This document shows, in pieces, positions 36,084 through 48,846 of a DNA stretch of 64,000 nt. This DNA comes from Nymphaea colorata (lineage: Eukaryota > Streptophyta > Magnoliopsida > Nymphaeales > Nymphaeaceae). The notes beneath the pieces are model-generated. The model searched no databases. It saw nothing but the letters and a program-made list of their open reading frames with translations, and had not been told where the DNA came from. Within the stretch, counting starts at the first letter, position 1; every line of letters starts with the position of its first letter. A program made the translations under genes and the position numbers. The stretch spans positions 15,409,934-15,473,933 of the forward strand of contig NC_045138.2 of assembly GCF_008831285.2 (NCBI RefSeq), written 5' to 3'.

Positions 36084-39000
36084 GGAAAGAGATTCTCTAG
36101 TTTGAATATTAAGAGACGCTAGTCTCATGCAATATATATGCAGACAACTACCCTTTTAGTGTCACTTGTATATTAGCTAAACCTAGCGGTACCACTTTCT
36201 TTTTGTTTTCTCTTGCCTAAAACTGGCTCCAGAACTTAATTTAATAATCACTTATACATGTAACAAAGAACAGGAAATAGGAAATCATCATTTCCTGATC
36301 GGTAGGTCTCATCATGAGAAGGCCTGCTCGTGATCTATTACAAATTTTGATATTGGAATAGTTTTCTCTGTTTTTCGTTCTTTTCTGTTTGATCAAGTAG
36401 CATAGAACAAAGTTTTTTGGATATTTTTTACGGAAAATCTATATAAGAGTCTTTGTTGGTGGGGCGACTGTTGCACACGAGGAAAGAGGATGCCTTTCGG
36501 GAAAAATAACACATTTTGCTCGCCAGGGTATATTTATCTTCGCATTTAAATGAGTCTGAATCAAATTTGCAGATTTGTTACGGGGAAGTGTGCGCTTCAA
36601 AATCCAACAATGTGCGTCGAAAATCAAATTCTCTGGAATATGTTACAGCAAAAGATTATTCAATGCCAAACTCATATCTCGACCATTTACACTAGTTGAA
36701 TTTGAATTTGGGTCCTGTTGAACCCAATCGAGATTGCAGAAGTTTGCCAATAAAGTTCATAAAAAAATCTTAGGTAGTTTGCGAGACTCGCAGCAACTTT
36801 GTTGATGCTGCCACTTATTACCAACTTCGTATTTGGTGCTCTGCAATTTTTCTTTTTCTTTGCTCCATCTTTTTTGTCACCTTCTAGTGACGGCTTGTTA
36901 GGTACTTTGATAATTATTTTATTTTCATTTCGTCCGGACTTATTATCAGTAGTGATTCTTTCGCTGACATTAGAATCTATACTGTTGATCAATGTTACTT
37001 GCCGTCGAATTTTGTCCTTAATAGAGAATTATGGAACAACACTAAAACCGAGCTACTCGTCTGAACCCATGTGCAATGTTCCTCATGCCAAGACCTGCAC
37101 TAAGCTTCTGAGAAGCATGCGAACCGCACTGCATTAGGATGAGCACGAAGGTTGGGTGAGTACTTTGTCCTGTTCATGAATAACACACAAAATATAGATG
37201 ACCTAGAGGGCTAGAACTCTAAATTCATGTACCATGTGTTCCATAAGAAAGCCTGAGGATCCATGGCCGAAGAAAATTCAGGGAACCATATCATCTACTG
37301 TTTACTAATCTGAAAATTAAACCAAGCATATATAAAAAAAAGATTTGGAAACATGGCAGGTTTCATCTGAGGGAAACAACAATAAATTCTCCTTGTTTTT
37401 ATGCTAAGGGACAATTAAAAGCCTAGAACTGGTATCCACCTTATCTTGTAGAGAATGTAGACGATGATGAACTTTTCCCAACTTTCATGCTTGGTATCAT
37501 CTAATAAGAAACATTCTCAGTCATTCTGCAGGAAACGTTAGAGCTTCCTTGAAAATATTGCATGAAATTGTTGTATGCATATTGCGGACAAGACAGTCAA
37601 GAGGAGGCGCCCTTATTAATGGTTTTTGGGTTGGTGGATTAGAGACAATAATCTATGATTAAGTATCTCTTGTGGGTATGGCATGGCTATTTACAGGCAA
37701 CTGGGCATCACAAGGCACCAACATTGTTCTTTGTTTTCCCTTCAAGTCAAGGAGAGTTGGTTGAAAATTGATGCTAAGACTGATTCTTCATTGTGTTATG
37801 CAGACGGAAAACATGCTCTCATGTTTTAAGGCATAGCAGATTGCTGGTTATGTAAGAAACATATGATCAATGATCATCTGCTTCCTACTTAAAGTACAGC
37901 AAATCTGCCTAAGGCCGAGGAAATTAGTCGCTTGCTTAAGACATGAACTTGCACCCCGTAGATCAGGAGACACCAGTAAATAGCCTCTGTCTGCCTCATG
38001 ATGCAAAACCCCCCTGCGGCTACAAGTGATCATCTCTTACTACTCATTATTTAAGCAAAGGCCTTTATACTCGTTGTCTTTTTCCCGTAATTATATTGGT
38101 CATAGTACTTTGCTCGCTGATTTTCAAAATTCACTTTGGCAAGAAGTAATGTACAGAGATTGAAATCCAAAGTTTTCTGTGGATTCCTTAGTCAAGAAAA
38201 TGCTCAGTCAAGTCAACTCTGTCGAACACTGTGAGTCAAAATAGTTTTGAAATTTCGAAGTTAGAAGATGTTTGTCTTAAATGTGATCTCTCAAAGTGCT
38301 AATGATATTGAATTTGCTTGAATGTGATAATTAATTGCTAGAAACAGAACCACTTTCCACCATCCTTTGTTTGGATCATTTTCTAATGAAAGAAAAGAAG
38401 TCATTCAAATTGAAAGAAGTAGCGTTGAACTACGAGGTTTTGCACTTAGCATGACATGTTTAATAGACTAATTCTCAAATAATTCTTACTCCCCAGTTAT
38501 GCAACTAAGAATAATAAATTTGAAAAGTCATTTTTCTGTTTTTTCTTTTCTCAAAAGCAAAGGTGGCCTTGCATAGTTACCCATAGTTGGTACTTAGAAG
38601 ATCTCTCTTCTTCTCAGCATTCTCTTCTTCCTACCTCTCAAAAATGGAATGTTGCAATCATGGTGTAAAAGGTATGACACAGAATGTCTCAAGGCCTCTC
38701 CACTATCTCCTTCTGTCGCAATCCTGTGGTTGAATGAGGAGCGTATGGTCGAGGGAGAAGGTTTTTCTAAGACATTCTCCTTCAACGTCCAAAAACCTAG
38801 ATTGTTTGCGGCTTCCAAAGTGTACTTGGATTGTGGTACATTTTCCTGAACAAACAACAGGTCCACAGCGTGATCTATACTCTACGATCGACCTCTGAAA
38901 CAAGTTCAAGAGGACTGATAGTTGTGGAAGTAGACTGAATCACTTTGCAATAGAGTACATGTCTGTGGCTAAACATAACAGAGCACTCTGTTTATGATCT

Positions 39001-39655
39001 TTGTAATCTGCTCTGCAAATCAGATTCCGGTAGATCCTGAATCTGTTCAGAATATTTCAGTTCCAGTCTGGAGCTAAATCCTGCAATAATAACTGCAGAC
39101 TCATCATGAAACTAGACCTTCCCAACCAACCACCATTCTGCATGAAATTCTTCCTTTTGAATAATACATGATCGAATAGCTTCCTTTCTTCTCAAACCTT
39201 CGCCACAACATGCAATTGTCATTTATATGATCATGAAGAAATTTTTTTTTTTCGTGGAACTGAACTCAATTAAAATTGGCTCTCTGAAGAAAACTTAAGA
39301 GCATTACCGACTGAAACTAAAGTCCCAAAACCGTAATCTAAAGATTTAAGTCCTTGGATAGAGGACATTATCATCAATTGATGCATTCTTTATGAAACGT
39401 ACATGTTAGGATTTTGGATTCCAATGTACATGACATAATGATCTTCCAATTTGATGACCCAACTGCTAATACTTCATTACAGATCTTAGAATTTTAAAAT
39501 ACAACCAGATAGTGAAGCGAAATACTTGGTAGAATTTGGAGGGACATTTTTGGACGTGATGGTAGCTTTCTGACCTTTTGGCATTCTTACCTGAATTTAA
39601 TCTGCACAAGGATGAAATCCAATGTCATTTTCTGTGTAGCGGTTCGCTGTTAGAT
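36084..39655. repeat. Large tandem unit B (about 3.6 kb)
   Basis: The head-to-tail partner of unit A. It ends at the same internal words as A (TCTGCACAAGGATGAAATCC, then GTAGCG), after which similarity stops near 39655. Relative to A it has several hundred extra bases at about 38050-38650, so A has lost or B has gained this part. A 90-codon minus-strand frame at 38594-38866 covers some of the extra part but has no recognised motif. Confidence 0.8.
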
Positions 39656-42600
39656 CATCCATCTACAACGCCGAAGTGGGCAATACATGAGAAATTCTGG
39701 ATACAAATAACTCATTATTCTCTATATTATGTATATATATATAAGAGTTGTGGATTTCTTCATTTAAGTTTAAATGAAGAAAATCCCCTAGTCTCTCACA
39801 ACACATGGCCCGATGTAATTGCCCACATTGCATCGAACTGTGTGTTCAGTCCGATGCAATGTATCATTGAATTTTCTGTCGAATGAGTAAATATTGAAGA
39901 ATTGTTGTCAAAAGTACCGTGTCTTACAAGCATCAGCAACGGCTTAGGATGTAAGAAAGGTTAAGAGTACTTTTAACACAGTTTATGGTGCTTACAATGA
40001 ATGGGTTTTAAATATTTACAGCTGTTGTATTTATTATGTGGCCTCCTTCTTTCCAAGGATACAATGATAAAGCTGGCGTCTGAAGATAAGTTCAACAATG
40101 CAATGGACGAAATTTGATGACAGATTGTGTTACTAGAACTTGCCAATCACAAGAAGGAGAGGAACTTCGGCTTCCTTTCTCTTTCAGGTGCGAATGTGTT
40201 GTCTTATTTCTTGGCGACTTGCATTTGGATCGGCATGATAAAATCCGACGAACAGTAGTTCTGTGCACGATTGTACAGAAAATGGTTTTCCATTTGATCA
40301 CAAATAGGATGACAAATCAGGCCGAAGATATTACTTCAATGATGTGACGTCTTGAAAACGATAATAATAAAAAAAGTCTTATCGCGGCACACAAGATCTC
40401 TTCGTTCAAGTGGTCATAGACTGCATCTTTCAACTTGAATGTCGCACATTTGATCATTGGCAGATTAAAAGAATAGCACCCACATAACTTTTAAGTGCTT
40501 CTCGAAACAATTAAAAAAATAAAATAATGTCTCTGATGCCAAAGCAGATAAAAAAATCCATGACATTAGAAAAGTTGCACGGGACCTAAAATCTTGATGA
40601 AATTTATGTCATTAACAAAAAATGTTTTAATTTTTCCGACTTCGTATGAGATGGGGTCAATTCGAGGGAATTACTAAAGGTTGAAGTTGCATCCGGATCT
40701 CGCCAAATCGTTAGACGCAGGTGAATTGTGAACTTTGGATTTGATTTGCCATGTTTTTACGTACGATTCCTTATCCCAACAACTATTGCAATCCAAATTG
40801 GTTTTTTCGCTTTACATTCTATTCTAGGGGCAGATTCTTCTCTTTTCTTCTTTGATCACAGAAAAGTGGCACGCGTTTGATGGATAAATTATCTTTCATT
40901 TCATGTGAGTGGTACCTGGCTCTCAAACACAATTTTACCCTTCATACATGTTTTAGAGGCAACTTAAGGGGATAATGAGTAAAGATGATCCTAACATTTT
41001 TTTTCGTCAGTGTTATTAGTATCCCTCCTACCGTATCGGCCGATACATATTCATTTGTGAACCAAAACGGCGAGATTCGGTGGATCAGCTAAAAATATTT
41101 AAAAAGTTATTTTCAAAAACAAAAAAAAATATAAAAATAATAAAATAAAAGTAAATTGGAAAATTTGTAACATGGTCGAGAAGTGGCACTCGAGATCAAA
41201 TTGGGTCGAGACCAACTGTAACTAAACGGGCTGATTCTGGCCGATTCGGTTCACATCTGATAACAGTGCCACACATCACATTGGTTCCTTGCTGGCACAG
41301 CAGAAGACTTTTCATTTACGAATCGGATGAAAATATTTTAAATTATTTTTTGTATTCATATAAACACAAAAACATACCAAAACATTAATATATGACTACA
41401 AAAACAATATATGCCGATGGCCCCGGTATATAAAAATAGGCACAAATGAAGGTTTTCTTTTCCATGAAACATTTATTGACAAAAAATGGGGTGGCGTCGA
41501 GTGGGTCGTTGGGTTTGGCTCACCAGTCTTAACGAACAAATAATTTATCCCAAAAATGAGAGGAGAGCTGAATATCTCTGTTCAATCATTTGCAGAGAAA
41601 TTTGTAGCATAGAAATGCACTTATGATAGTGAAAAAAACACACCTAACTTTTCGATATTATTCGATATGTCATCGACGCCTTTCATCCTTAGTAAAAATA
41701 AAGATTTAGACAAATTTCGCCGATTTTCGCCCGAGTAAACATCTTTAATTAAAGACTCAAACATGCAAAGATTTCAATTATCTTAGCAAATATATAACAC
41801 ATTGTCGGCTCGAGTGTTACTTTTTTGAACTGCAAACGGTGCGGCCAAAGGAGGTAAAAGGGAGATAGTTTGACTTCTCGGGCATCACCTCCAAAACCAT
41901 ATGCACAAATAGGTTGAGGATGTTTCAGCATTAAAGTTGGATGAAATACTCTTCCCCTTCATCCCGACTGCTTGCTTTTGAATAATAAAATCTAATCTAA
42001 TGATCAACCAGTCAAGCTTTTCTTTCTTTCTTTCTTATTTGGTGTTGAAATGTTCAACAGCAATGGTGGTGGCCCCGTTTGGAGTTTGTGACTTTGGGGT
42101 TTGGTTTCAACACCTTCCTGGTTGAGACGTGGTGCTCTTGACTTCTCCAACTGCAACCCAATCCGTGGAGCTCTTTGGCATCGATCGCTGCTCAATTATT
42201 GTTCTTCATGTTAATATGGGACCGGCGATTTACTTTGGAAAATTTGTATCTAAAAGTAAGTTGCGATTAATTTAATTCACATTTTTATCTGAATAAGTTG
42301 AAAGAAGAATGGGTTTCGGATAGATACAAAAATTCAAATCGCAAAAGCCAAAATCTGTTCGTTCGCACATGACCCAGTTACTTTAGTTCACTGAACAAAA
42401 CACTTTCTTTTCAGTGTTCTCAACAGCTGTGTGCGTGAATCTGTGTTCATCGCGCCGGCCACCGTCGTATAAGCAAAAAATTAAAAGGCTTTAACGAATC
42501 AGCCAAAAAACATTAAAAAGTTATTACAATTTACTAAAAATAGAGGTATTCACAAAACAAATAAAAAGATAAGAAATTTTCAAAAATATCTTCAAATAAC

Positions 42601-43100
42601 TAGAGACCAAAATTGGTCGATTCACGCCGATTTAGCTTTTTTTTTTTCTGAAAAAAAAGTGACTGGGAGTAATGAAATGTTCAATTTTCTTGTGTAATTA
42701 TATCTAATGCTGCATTAAAAAAAAAGGGTGTGCACCTAGTAGATTTACAGATACAAAACGGTATGTAATTGTTTTATGAATATGATGAACTTCAATTTTA
42801 AAACAATTACAATTCCATTTAAGAAGAAGAGAACAAGTAACGGGTGCTTGATATTTAATCGGCGGATGTGAGTTCATGGTGATCTCATAAAGCTTGCTCT
42901 ATTTTTTCATTAATTCCAGAATTGGCTGACGTTTGATCCATGGAATCCTTTCATTGCCCGATGACTAAAAAATAATGCAAAGAAAGAAACATGCAATGAA
43001 CGCATCGTCGGTTTCCGGAAAGAATTGAATGCGCACCGAGTTATGGAAGAGAGAGACCGACGACGGAGGAAGCGGCCGACGCATCCGTGAACTTAAGGTG
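39656..43100. other. Intergenic, degenerate repeats, no gene seen
   Basis: AT-rich DNA. Stretches at 41.02-41.26 kb and 42.47-42.64 kb both contain CCGATTC/GGCCGAT words next to a TTTAAAAAGTTATT/ATTAAAAAGTTATT A-rich segment, so they are probably fragments of one dispersed repeat. No coding region was recognised. Confidence 0.45.
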
Positions 43101-43135
43101 GGTCCCACCGGTCATCACAGGGCTAAAACCCCATT

Positions 43136-43460
43136 TTGACCCCGTCTCTGGTAACCGCAGGCCGCCGCACTGACTCTCATCCCTGCCGTTCGTGCTGGAA
43201 ATCTACGGTCAAAACCGAAGCCTCCTTCGTTCAAAACGGGAGCGCAGGCTTTTGACTTTGACTGACCTGAGTGTGCGTTTTGGTAATTTAGCACCCCATC
43301 CACGTAGACGCAGAGCGGACGGGGGAGGGAGTCGCGTCGGCCAGTGGAAGTGGAACTCCTCGGAAACACGGTTTCCACGTTCCCCCTGATGTGGACTCAC
43401 CACTTAACCGCAGCCAGGACGTGGGCCCGCCGGTCCTTACCAAGTGGAGTCGTGGGTCAA
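43136..43460 (+). promoter_or_regulatory. Cluster of five W-box cores upstream of the CAF1 gene
   Basis: TTGAC(C/T) cores lie at 43136-43141, 43252-43257 and 43258-43263 on the plus strand. GGTCAA (the same core reversed) lies at 43207-43212 and 43455-43460. The two middle sites are immediately adjacent. W-boxes bind WRKY factors in defence and stress responses. The sites are visible; their use is inferred. Confidence 0.4.
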
Positions 43461-43856
43461 AGTTGAGCTGCGTTCAGCCGCACGCCTCTTACTCGAGTCG
43501 ACTAAGATCCGTCACTTTCTTTTCTTATTTTACCAAGTAAAACTGGTCCTGAATGCGAGATTTCATTGCTTTTTCCAAGTGTAAAATCTATTTATCTTTT
43601 GAGATTTGAACCAACTGCTGGGATCATCATCATCATGCTTAGTTTAACTTGATCGTAAGAGCTTTCGATCGAGCCGACACCCAAGTCGGCTCGAAGGGCG
43701 GCGCTCCGTATTATTGTGCCCCTCGTGCCGGTAGTCACCCTCCCTCTTCCACCACGACGACAGGGTCCAAGCAGTCCCCGCCCCGTTTTCCGCGAAGAAA
43801 CGTTCCAGTCGTCCTCGTCCCTCCCCCCTTCCTCCCTTCTTTGCTCTGCCGTCTTC

Positions 43857-43864
43857 CTATAAAA
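43857..43864 (+). promoter_or_regulatory. TATA box of the CAF1 gene
   Basis: CTATAAAA follows a pyrimidine-rich stretch, 128 bases before the ATG. This predicts a start near 43890 and a leader of about 100 bases. Confidence 0.65.
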
Positions 43865-43991
43865 CGATCCGCACCTGGCCGCCTTCTCTTCACCACCACA
43901 GGAGCCATCGCTCAGAAACTTGTACAGGATTTGCAGAAGCCGCTGCTCTCCTTTGCCACCAAGCAGCAGCAGAAGCGCAAGAGGGGAGGAA

Positions 43992-44831
43992 ATGAAGACC
44001 GGTTTGGACGGGTCGACGGGGATGCCAACGGCGAAGGAGATTCGGGTGAGAGAAGTGTGGGCGCACAATCTGGAGTCGGAGTTCGAGCTGATTCGTGAGT
44101 TGGTTGACCAGTTTCCTTTCGTTGGTATGGACACCGAGTTCCCCGGCGTCGTCATCCGCCCCCCTGCCAATTTCCGCCACCGATCCGACTGCCTGTACTC
44201 CACCCTCAAGGCCAACGTCGACGCGCTCAACCTTATACAGGTGGGGCTAACCCTCTCCGACGAGCGCGGCCGCCTCCCCGACCTCGGCGACCCCTCTGCG
44301 TCCTTCATCTGGCAGTTCAACTTCCGTGACTTTGACCCCTCCCGAGACATCTACGCCCCGGACTCGCTCGCCATCCTTGAGCGCAGCGGCATCGATTTCG
44401 CCCGTAACCTCACCGACGGCGTCGACTCCGGCCGCTTCGCTGAGCTTCTGATGTCGTCCGGCCTCGTCTGCAACGAGGCCGTCTGCTGGGTCACGTTCCA
44501 CAGCGCCTACGATTTTGGGTACTTGCTCAAGCTCCTCACCTGCCAGGCGCTTCCTGCCAGCCGCCGGGACTTCCTCCGGCTGATGAGCGTCTACTTCTGC
44601 AACGTGTACGACCTCAAGCACCTTATGCGCTATACGGCCAGCCTCTACGGCGGCCTTAACAGGCTCGCCGAGTCGCTCAGCATCGAGCGGCGCGTTGGAA
44701 ATTGCCATCAGGCCGGCTCCGACAGCCTGCTCACCTGGGAGGCCTTCCTCCGGATGAAGGACGACATCTTCCGCGGGGGGATGGAGAAGTATGCAGGGGT
44801 GCTCTATGGACTAGAGGGTGTTTGCTATTGA
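43992..44831 (+). CDS. CAF1: CCR4-associated factor 1 (CAF1/POP2-type) poly(A) deadenylase
   Basis: An intronless, GC-rich gene for 279 residues, the usual length for plant CAF1 proteins. The frame extends upstream, but 43992 is the first in-frame ATG after the TATA box. The protein is a DEDDh exonuclease: D47 and E49 in GMDTEFPG, D174 in [12 protein letters not shown], and H239 and D244 in [11 protein letters not shown], so all catalytic residues are present. Other conserved parts are [17 protein letters not shown] (residues about 19-35), [14 protein letters not shown] (80-93), WQFNFRDF (107-114) and VYDLKHLMR (205-213). CAF1 shortens mRNA poly(A) tails as a subunit of the CCR4-NOT complex in cytoplasm and P-bodies, the first step of mRNA decay. 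Intronless plant CAF1 genes are often induced by stress. Which paralogue this is cannot be told. A long opposite-strand frame at 43.6-44.3 kb is a shadow. Confidence 0.97.
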   Translation: MKTGLDGSTGMPTAKEIRVREVWAHNLESEFELIRELVDQFPFVGMDTEFPGVVIRPPANFRHRSDCLYSTLKANVDALNLIQVGLTLSDERGRLPDLGDPSASFIWQFNFRDFDPSRDIYAPDSLAILERSGIDFARNLTDGVDSGRFAELLMSSGLVCNEAVCWVTFHSAYDFGYLLKLLTCQALPASRRDFLRLMSVYFCNVYDLKHLMRYTASLYGGLNRLAESLSIERRVGNCHQAGSDSLLTWEAFLRMKDDIFRGGMEKYAGVLYGLEGVCY

Positions 44832-47800
44832 TAATAAAGGAGGACAAAGAATCATTCCTTCTTTTATTTTCTTGTTTCTTCTCTCTTGATCTTGTCCTGC
44901 ATCTCTCTGTTTTTCCGATTTTGTTGCTGTCCACTTAATCGATCGATAGAGTGGGCAAATTGTATAGAGAAATTCTTTTTAGATAAATGGTAGTTATTTG
45001 TTTAATCTCAATCCTTTCTCAACTCCTTCAAATTTTTGGGACTTTGATCTTTCTGCTGATGCCAAAACTATTCCTTGCCGGTGGATTGTAAACCCACCTT
45101 CGTTCTGGTTTCAACTCGATGGATAGTCCTCATCTTCTGCAATTGTGCAAGCTTTCTGTTGACTTCTCCCATGGTGGTGAAATCTGCTGCTCCTACCATT
45201 CTTCAGTTACAGAAGCACATGCAGGATCAGATTTCAGAGTTTCTCTTCTTCATCAGTATAAAGAGAATAAGGTTTTCGTTCCACAAGATTCCTTTTCCGA
45301 GTAGTTTCCTAATTGCTTTTGAAGACTGCGTGCCTTTTATGGGTTACCGAAGCTTTTTGTCTTCTTATGTTTATCCAGCAACTCCCTACTTTTTCTCTTT
45401 GAAAACTACAATCCTAATTTAGGTTAAAAAGTAGAACCACATCCCTCTCTGATCCTATGTTTTGATTACCGGCTTCCTTGTTTTCTTGTTCTCTTTTAGA
45501 CGACTTTCTTTCCTCGCGGCACAATCTGCAGCTGCGCATTAGGCACCAATCAGCCGTAGAATAGTTTTCTTATCTAATTTTATCCTTTTTTCCCCCTTTG
45601 GTGATGACGATGGAAACCATTTATTGAAGCATCATGCTTCCTAGTTTTTGGCCTTCTGTTTGGTCATGCTAGTTTCATTTCTGATCATATACTTGTGCTT
45701 TGGTTCTCATAAGTCACCAAATTCATCTTCCCAAGTCACAACATGATGTAAGCTTTCCCATGACTTATAAATTTGTTCTGAGTTGATCAAGCTTACCTCA
45801 TCGTTATTGTTTGAAATTGATCATTGTTCGGATCCATTTCCTTCTCCTCCGCTAAAAACTCCACATTTTCCTGATTAAGCTCAATATTGTCAAGTTAGCT
45901 GAGGTTGCATTCAAATGCTAGTGGGCCTAACCATTCTACCTGCCATTCTTTGAGTTGAAGCCAAACACATTAGGAATTTAGGACCTCTTCCAACCATTAC
46001 ACTTTATGCAATTTTTCAAACTTTCTGTCTGTGGAATCTAAAAACAGATCTCACTTTCTAGTTTGCAGCTCCTGCTATGTTAACATGGTTGTGCTAAATC
46101 AGATCTCAGGCTATCAAGTGCACCCTTAACATAGTTTATTGCATATTATACTATATGTGTCTTACAATCTTCATTCTATATTTCTTTGCACATGCTCTGA
46201 TTCTACTTGAACCAACACAATATCCATACAAGCTGAAGATTTCACTTGTTTAATATTTTTTTTTTCTTGTAAGATCTTGCAATTATGTGTTTTGTGAACA
46301 GCTATGTTCTTACATATCAACACTGTTCCCCTGTCCTCCAACCTTACCCTACTGCCCTTCACTTTGTAAAACAGAATCACATATAAACCGATTTATGTCG
46401 GTTCATGTTTTGTCCTGGTAGTTGTTTTTAAAAGAGAAAACTCTAAAATCTAGCTTTCTTGATAATTTTCAAAACAATTAGGTGTGGAACTACCCCCTTC
46501 ATCATAACAATTGTTGTACCAGCAACCAAATTCTAGTCTATACATGATATTTTAGAATTTGTCAAGATCCATGATTTTGGGACTTTCATTTTTGAAGTAT
46601 ATTTTAATAAGCGATTGAAATTGACTGCCTTTTCTAAAGTGGTTGTTGGCATGACTGCTGCAACGAACTTGCACCTCATTCATTTTATAAAAGAATCTGT
46701 CTTGCTTAGCTAATTGTTGCTTTACTGAAGTAGTATTATCCAAGCCATCAACCTCAGCATAGTCACGGTATGAGTCAATAAATTCTCAACAAATAAAAAG
46801 CATAAAAAATAATAATTAAAATTAAATAAATGCGCCTGATAAATTAAAAACAACTGGAAACCATATGTACATGATATTTTCTCTATTTTTATTTTGCTCC
46901 AAATGCCGATAGCAATTGGTGAGTTGGTACAGTTTATCTTTTAGCCAAGAACATGAAAGAAAAGTGCCAAGTATGGTGTAGGCCTCCTAGCTTAAAAATT
47001 TGAATAATTAGAATTAGTGCTTTGTATCGCATTTGTAATGCTAGTATTAAATAACTAAATAGCCAAGAAAAACCATGATAACAATTATAATGCCAAATAT
47101 ACTTTAGAATGACATTAAAATATATTAACAATATATATGAGCGCCAATGCACAACCACTGTCTAAAGATCAAAAAAAGGAGAAAAGGATAGGCAAGGATG
47201 GAAAAGTGTGTTTTTAACGACTTGCAATTTCCATGTCGGCAATATAAGGAGAAAAATTATAATAAATGTTCATTGGTTAGAAAGGATCATAGAAATATTT
47301 GATTATATCTATATATCTATTGGACTGCAAGTGTAATGTATCAGTTATTAGTTTGATGGAAATCTCACCTTTGGGGAGTCAAGCAAGCCTTTCTTACCAA
47401 GAGTCTGGCCCTATTAAGTGGTCAGATACTTGAAGAGTGCCTCGTTATTAAGAAACATGTTTTACGAAAATATGGTTAATAGAGGGCTGCACGAATAGAA
47501 AAACTTTTGTTTACTTGGTGGTGATTTACCATAAAACCCAGCATACTTAGATTCACACCATCTTTCAAGTTCGGTAGAGAAAAGTGGCTTGAGTCTAGTC
47601 AGCTAAAATAATTGCAAGTGTTTTATAGAAAAATGCCTTTTAAAACTTCACCGAAAAGTATGAGAAAGTACAAAGTGAACGCGACTTAAGTTTCAGTTTC
47701 GGGTAGTAGAAATCACGAGTGTTATTCTGAAGTCACAGCAAAAATAGTCCCTAAATGAATAGAAAAGTTTACAAAATCCAATCAAAAGCAAAGCAGAACC

Positions 47801-48846
47801 TTAATTTTTGGGATTCTTTGGAAAATTGAGTCAGCCGATTCAGCAAGAATCACCTTGCTGAATTGGGTTGTTCATTTCCCAAAAAACTTCTTAACCACAT
47901 GTTACTTTTTCTCAAGGCATGAGAACAATCCACAGAAACACAAATATAAGCTTCAAGATCATGACCGCATGCATCTGATCTCAAGTTCATGGATTTTGAC
48001 AGGGACCTTAGGTTACTTGTTTGAAAATTGCATAATGACAACCCAAGAATCCGCAATCTATGCATCTTCTTGGATGTGAAGTCAGACTCCCAGTCTGACT
48101 GGACAACCATGGATTTGGTGGATGAAGAAAAAGATCCCAGATTCACAGTTTTAATCTGTGATTTGAATAGACCAGTGGATTTAAGGTGGATTCCAACATC
48201 AGACCAGACCCTCTGCATAAAGACCTAAGCTAACCAAATGCCCCCAAAGAATGTCTTCCTCTATATCCATTTGTTAGAAACCAGGTTAATCACCATGACA
48301 TGTCCTTACTAGAGCAAAAGGTCTATAACTGTTGGAATCATTGGCACCACCCTTTAAATCAAGTCACTAGTGACCATGTAAATTAGCAATGTGAAACACT
48401 ACTAGGACCACTCATTTCCTTGCTAGTATATCATCATCAACATATTGAGCAGTCTGTCAAGTACATACCATGTGACCTGATCTACATAATGACCCTTCTG
48501 TAAAAGGCCTTCTGAAAAACCCATGAAGCATTAGCAGGGTCAAGGGTTTTTTCCAACGATTGGTTGCCTATAGCATTAGAATGACCCTCTAAATCCCAGA
48601 ATAAAGCAAAACCAGTAATCAAAGTTCTCTACAGTGGCAGGAAAAAACAAGAACCAACATTTTCCAACTTTTTAGTTCTCTATGAATGTATAAAAGCAAG
48701 ACAAGCAGTTCTTTTGACAAGAAGCACGGCCCCTCGTAACGTTGAATGTGAGACACAAGTAAACTACAGAGCATTTCAGTGTTCTCAGACGTGGACTCTC
48801 AAACAGAAACGGCATGACATGGCTTTCACAGAAATAGAGCTCCTCT
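44832..48846. other. Intergenic between convergent CAF1 and UEV1 genes, no gene seen
   Basis: The left part (to perhaps 45.1 kb) is probably CAF1 3' UTR and the right few hundred bases the 3' UTR of UEV1 on the other strand. The middle is AT-rich with only short frames. Around 48.05-48.2 kb there are repeated GTCAGACTCCCAGTCTGAC palindromic words of the dispersed-repeat type. Confidence 0.5.

Noticed and set aside
43592..44350. 252-codon minus-strand frame over the CAF1 promoter and 5' end
   Set aside because: Compositional shadow; no motif, and CAF1 on the plus strand is unambiguous.
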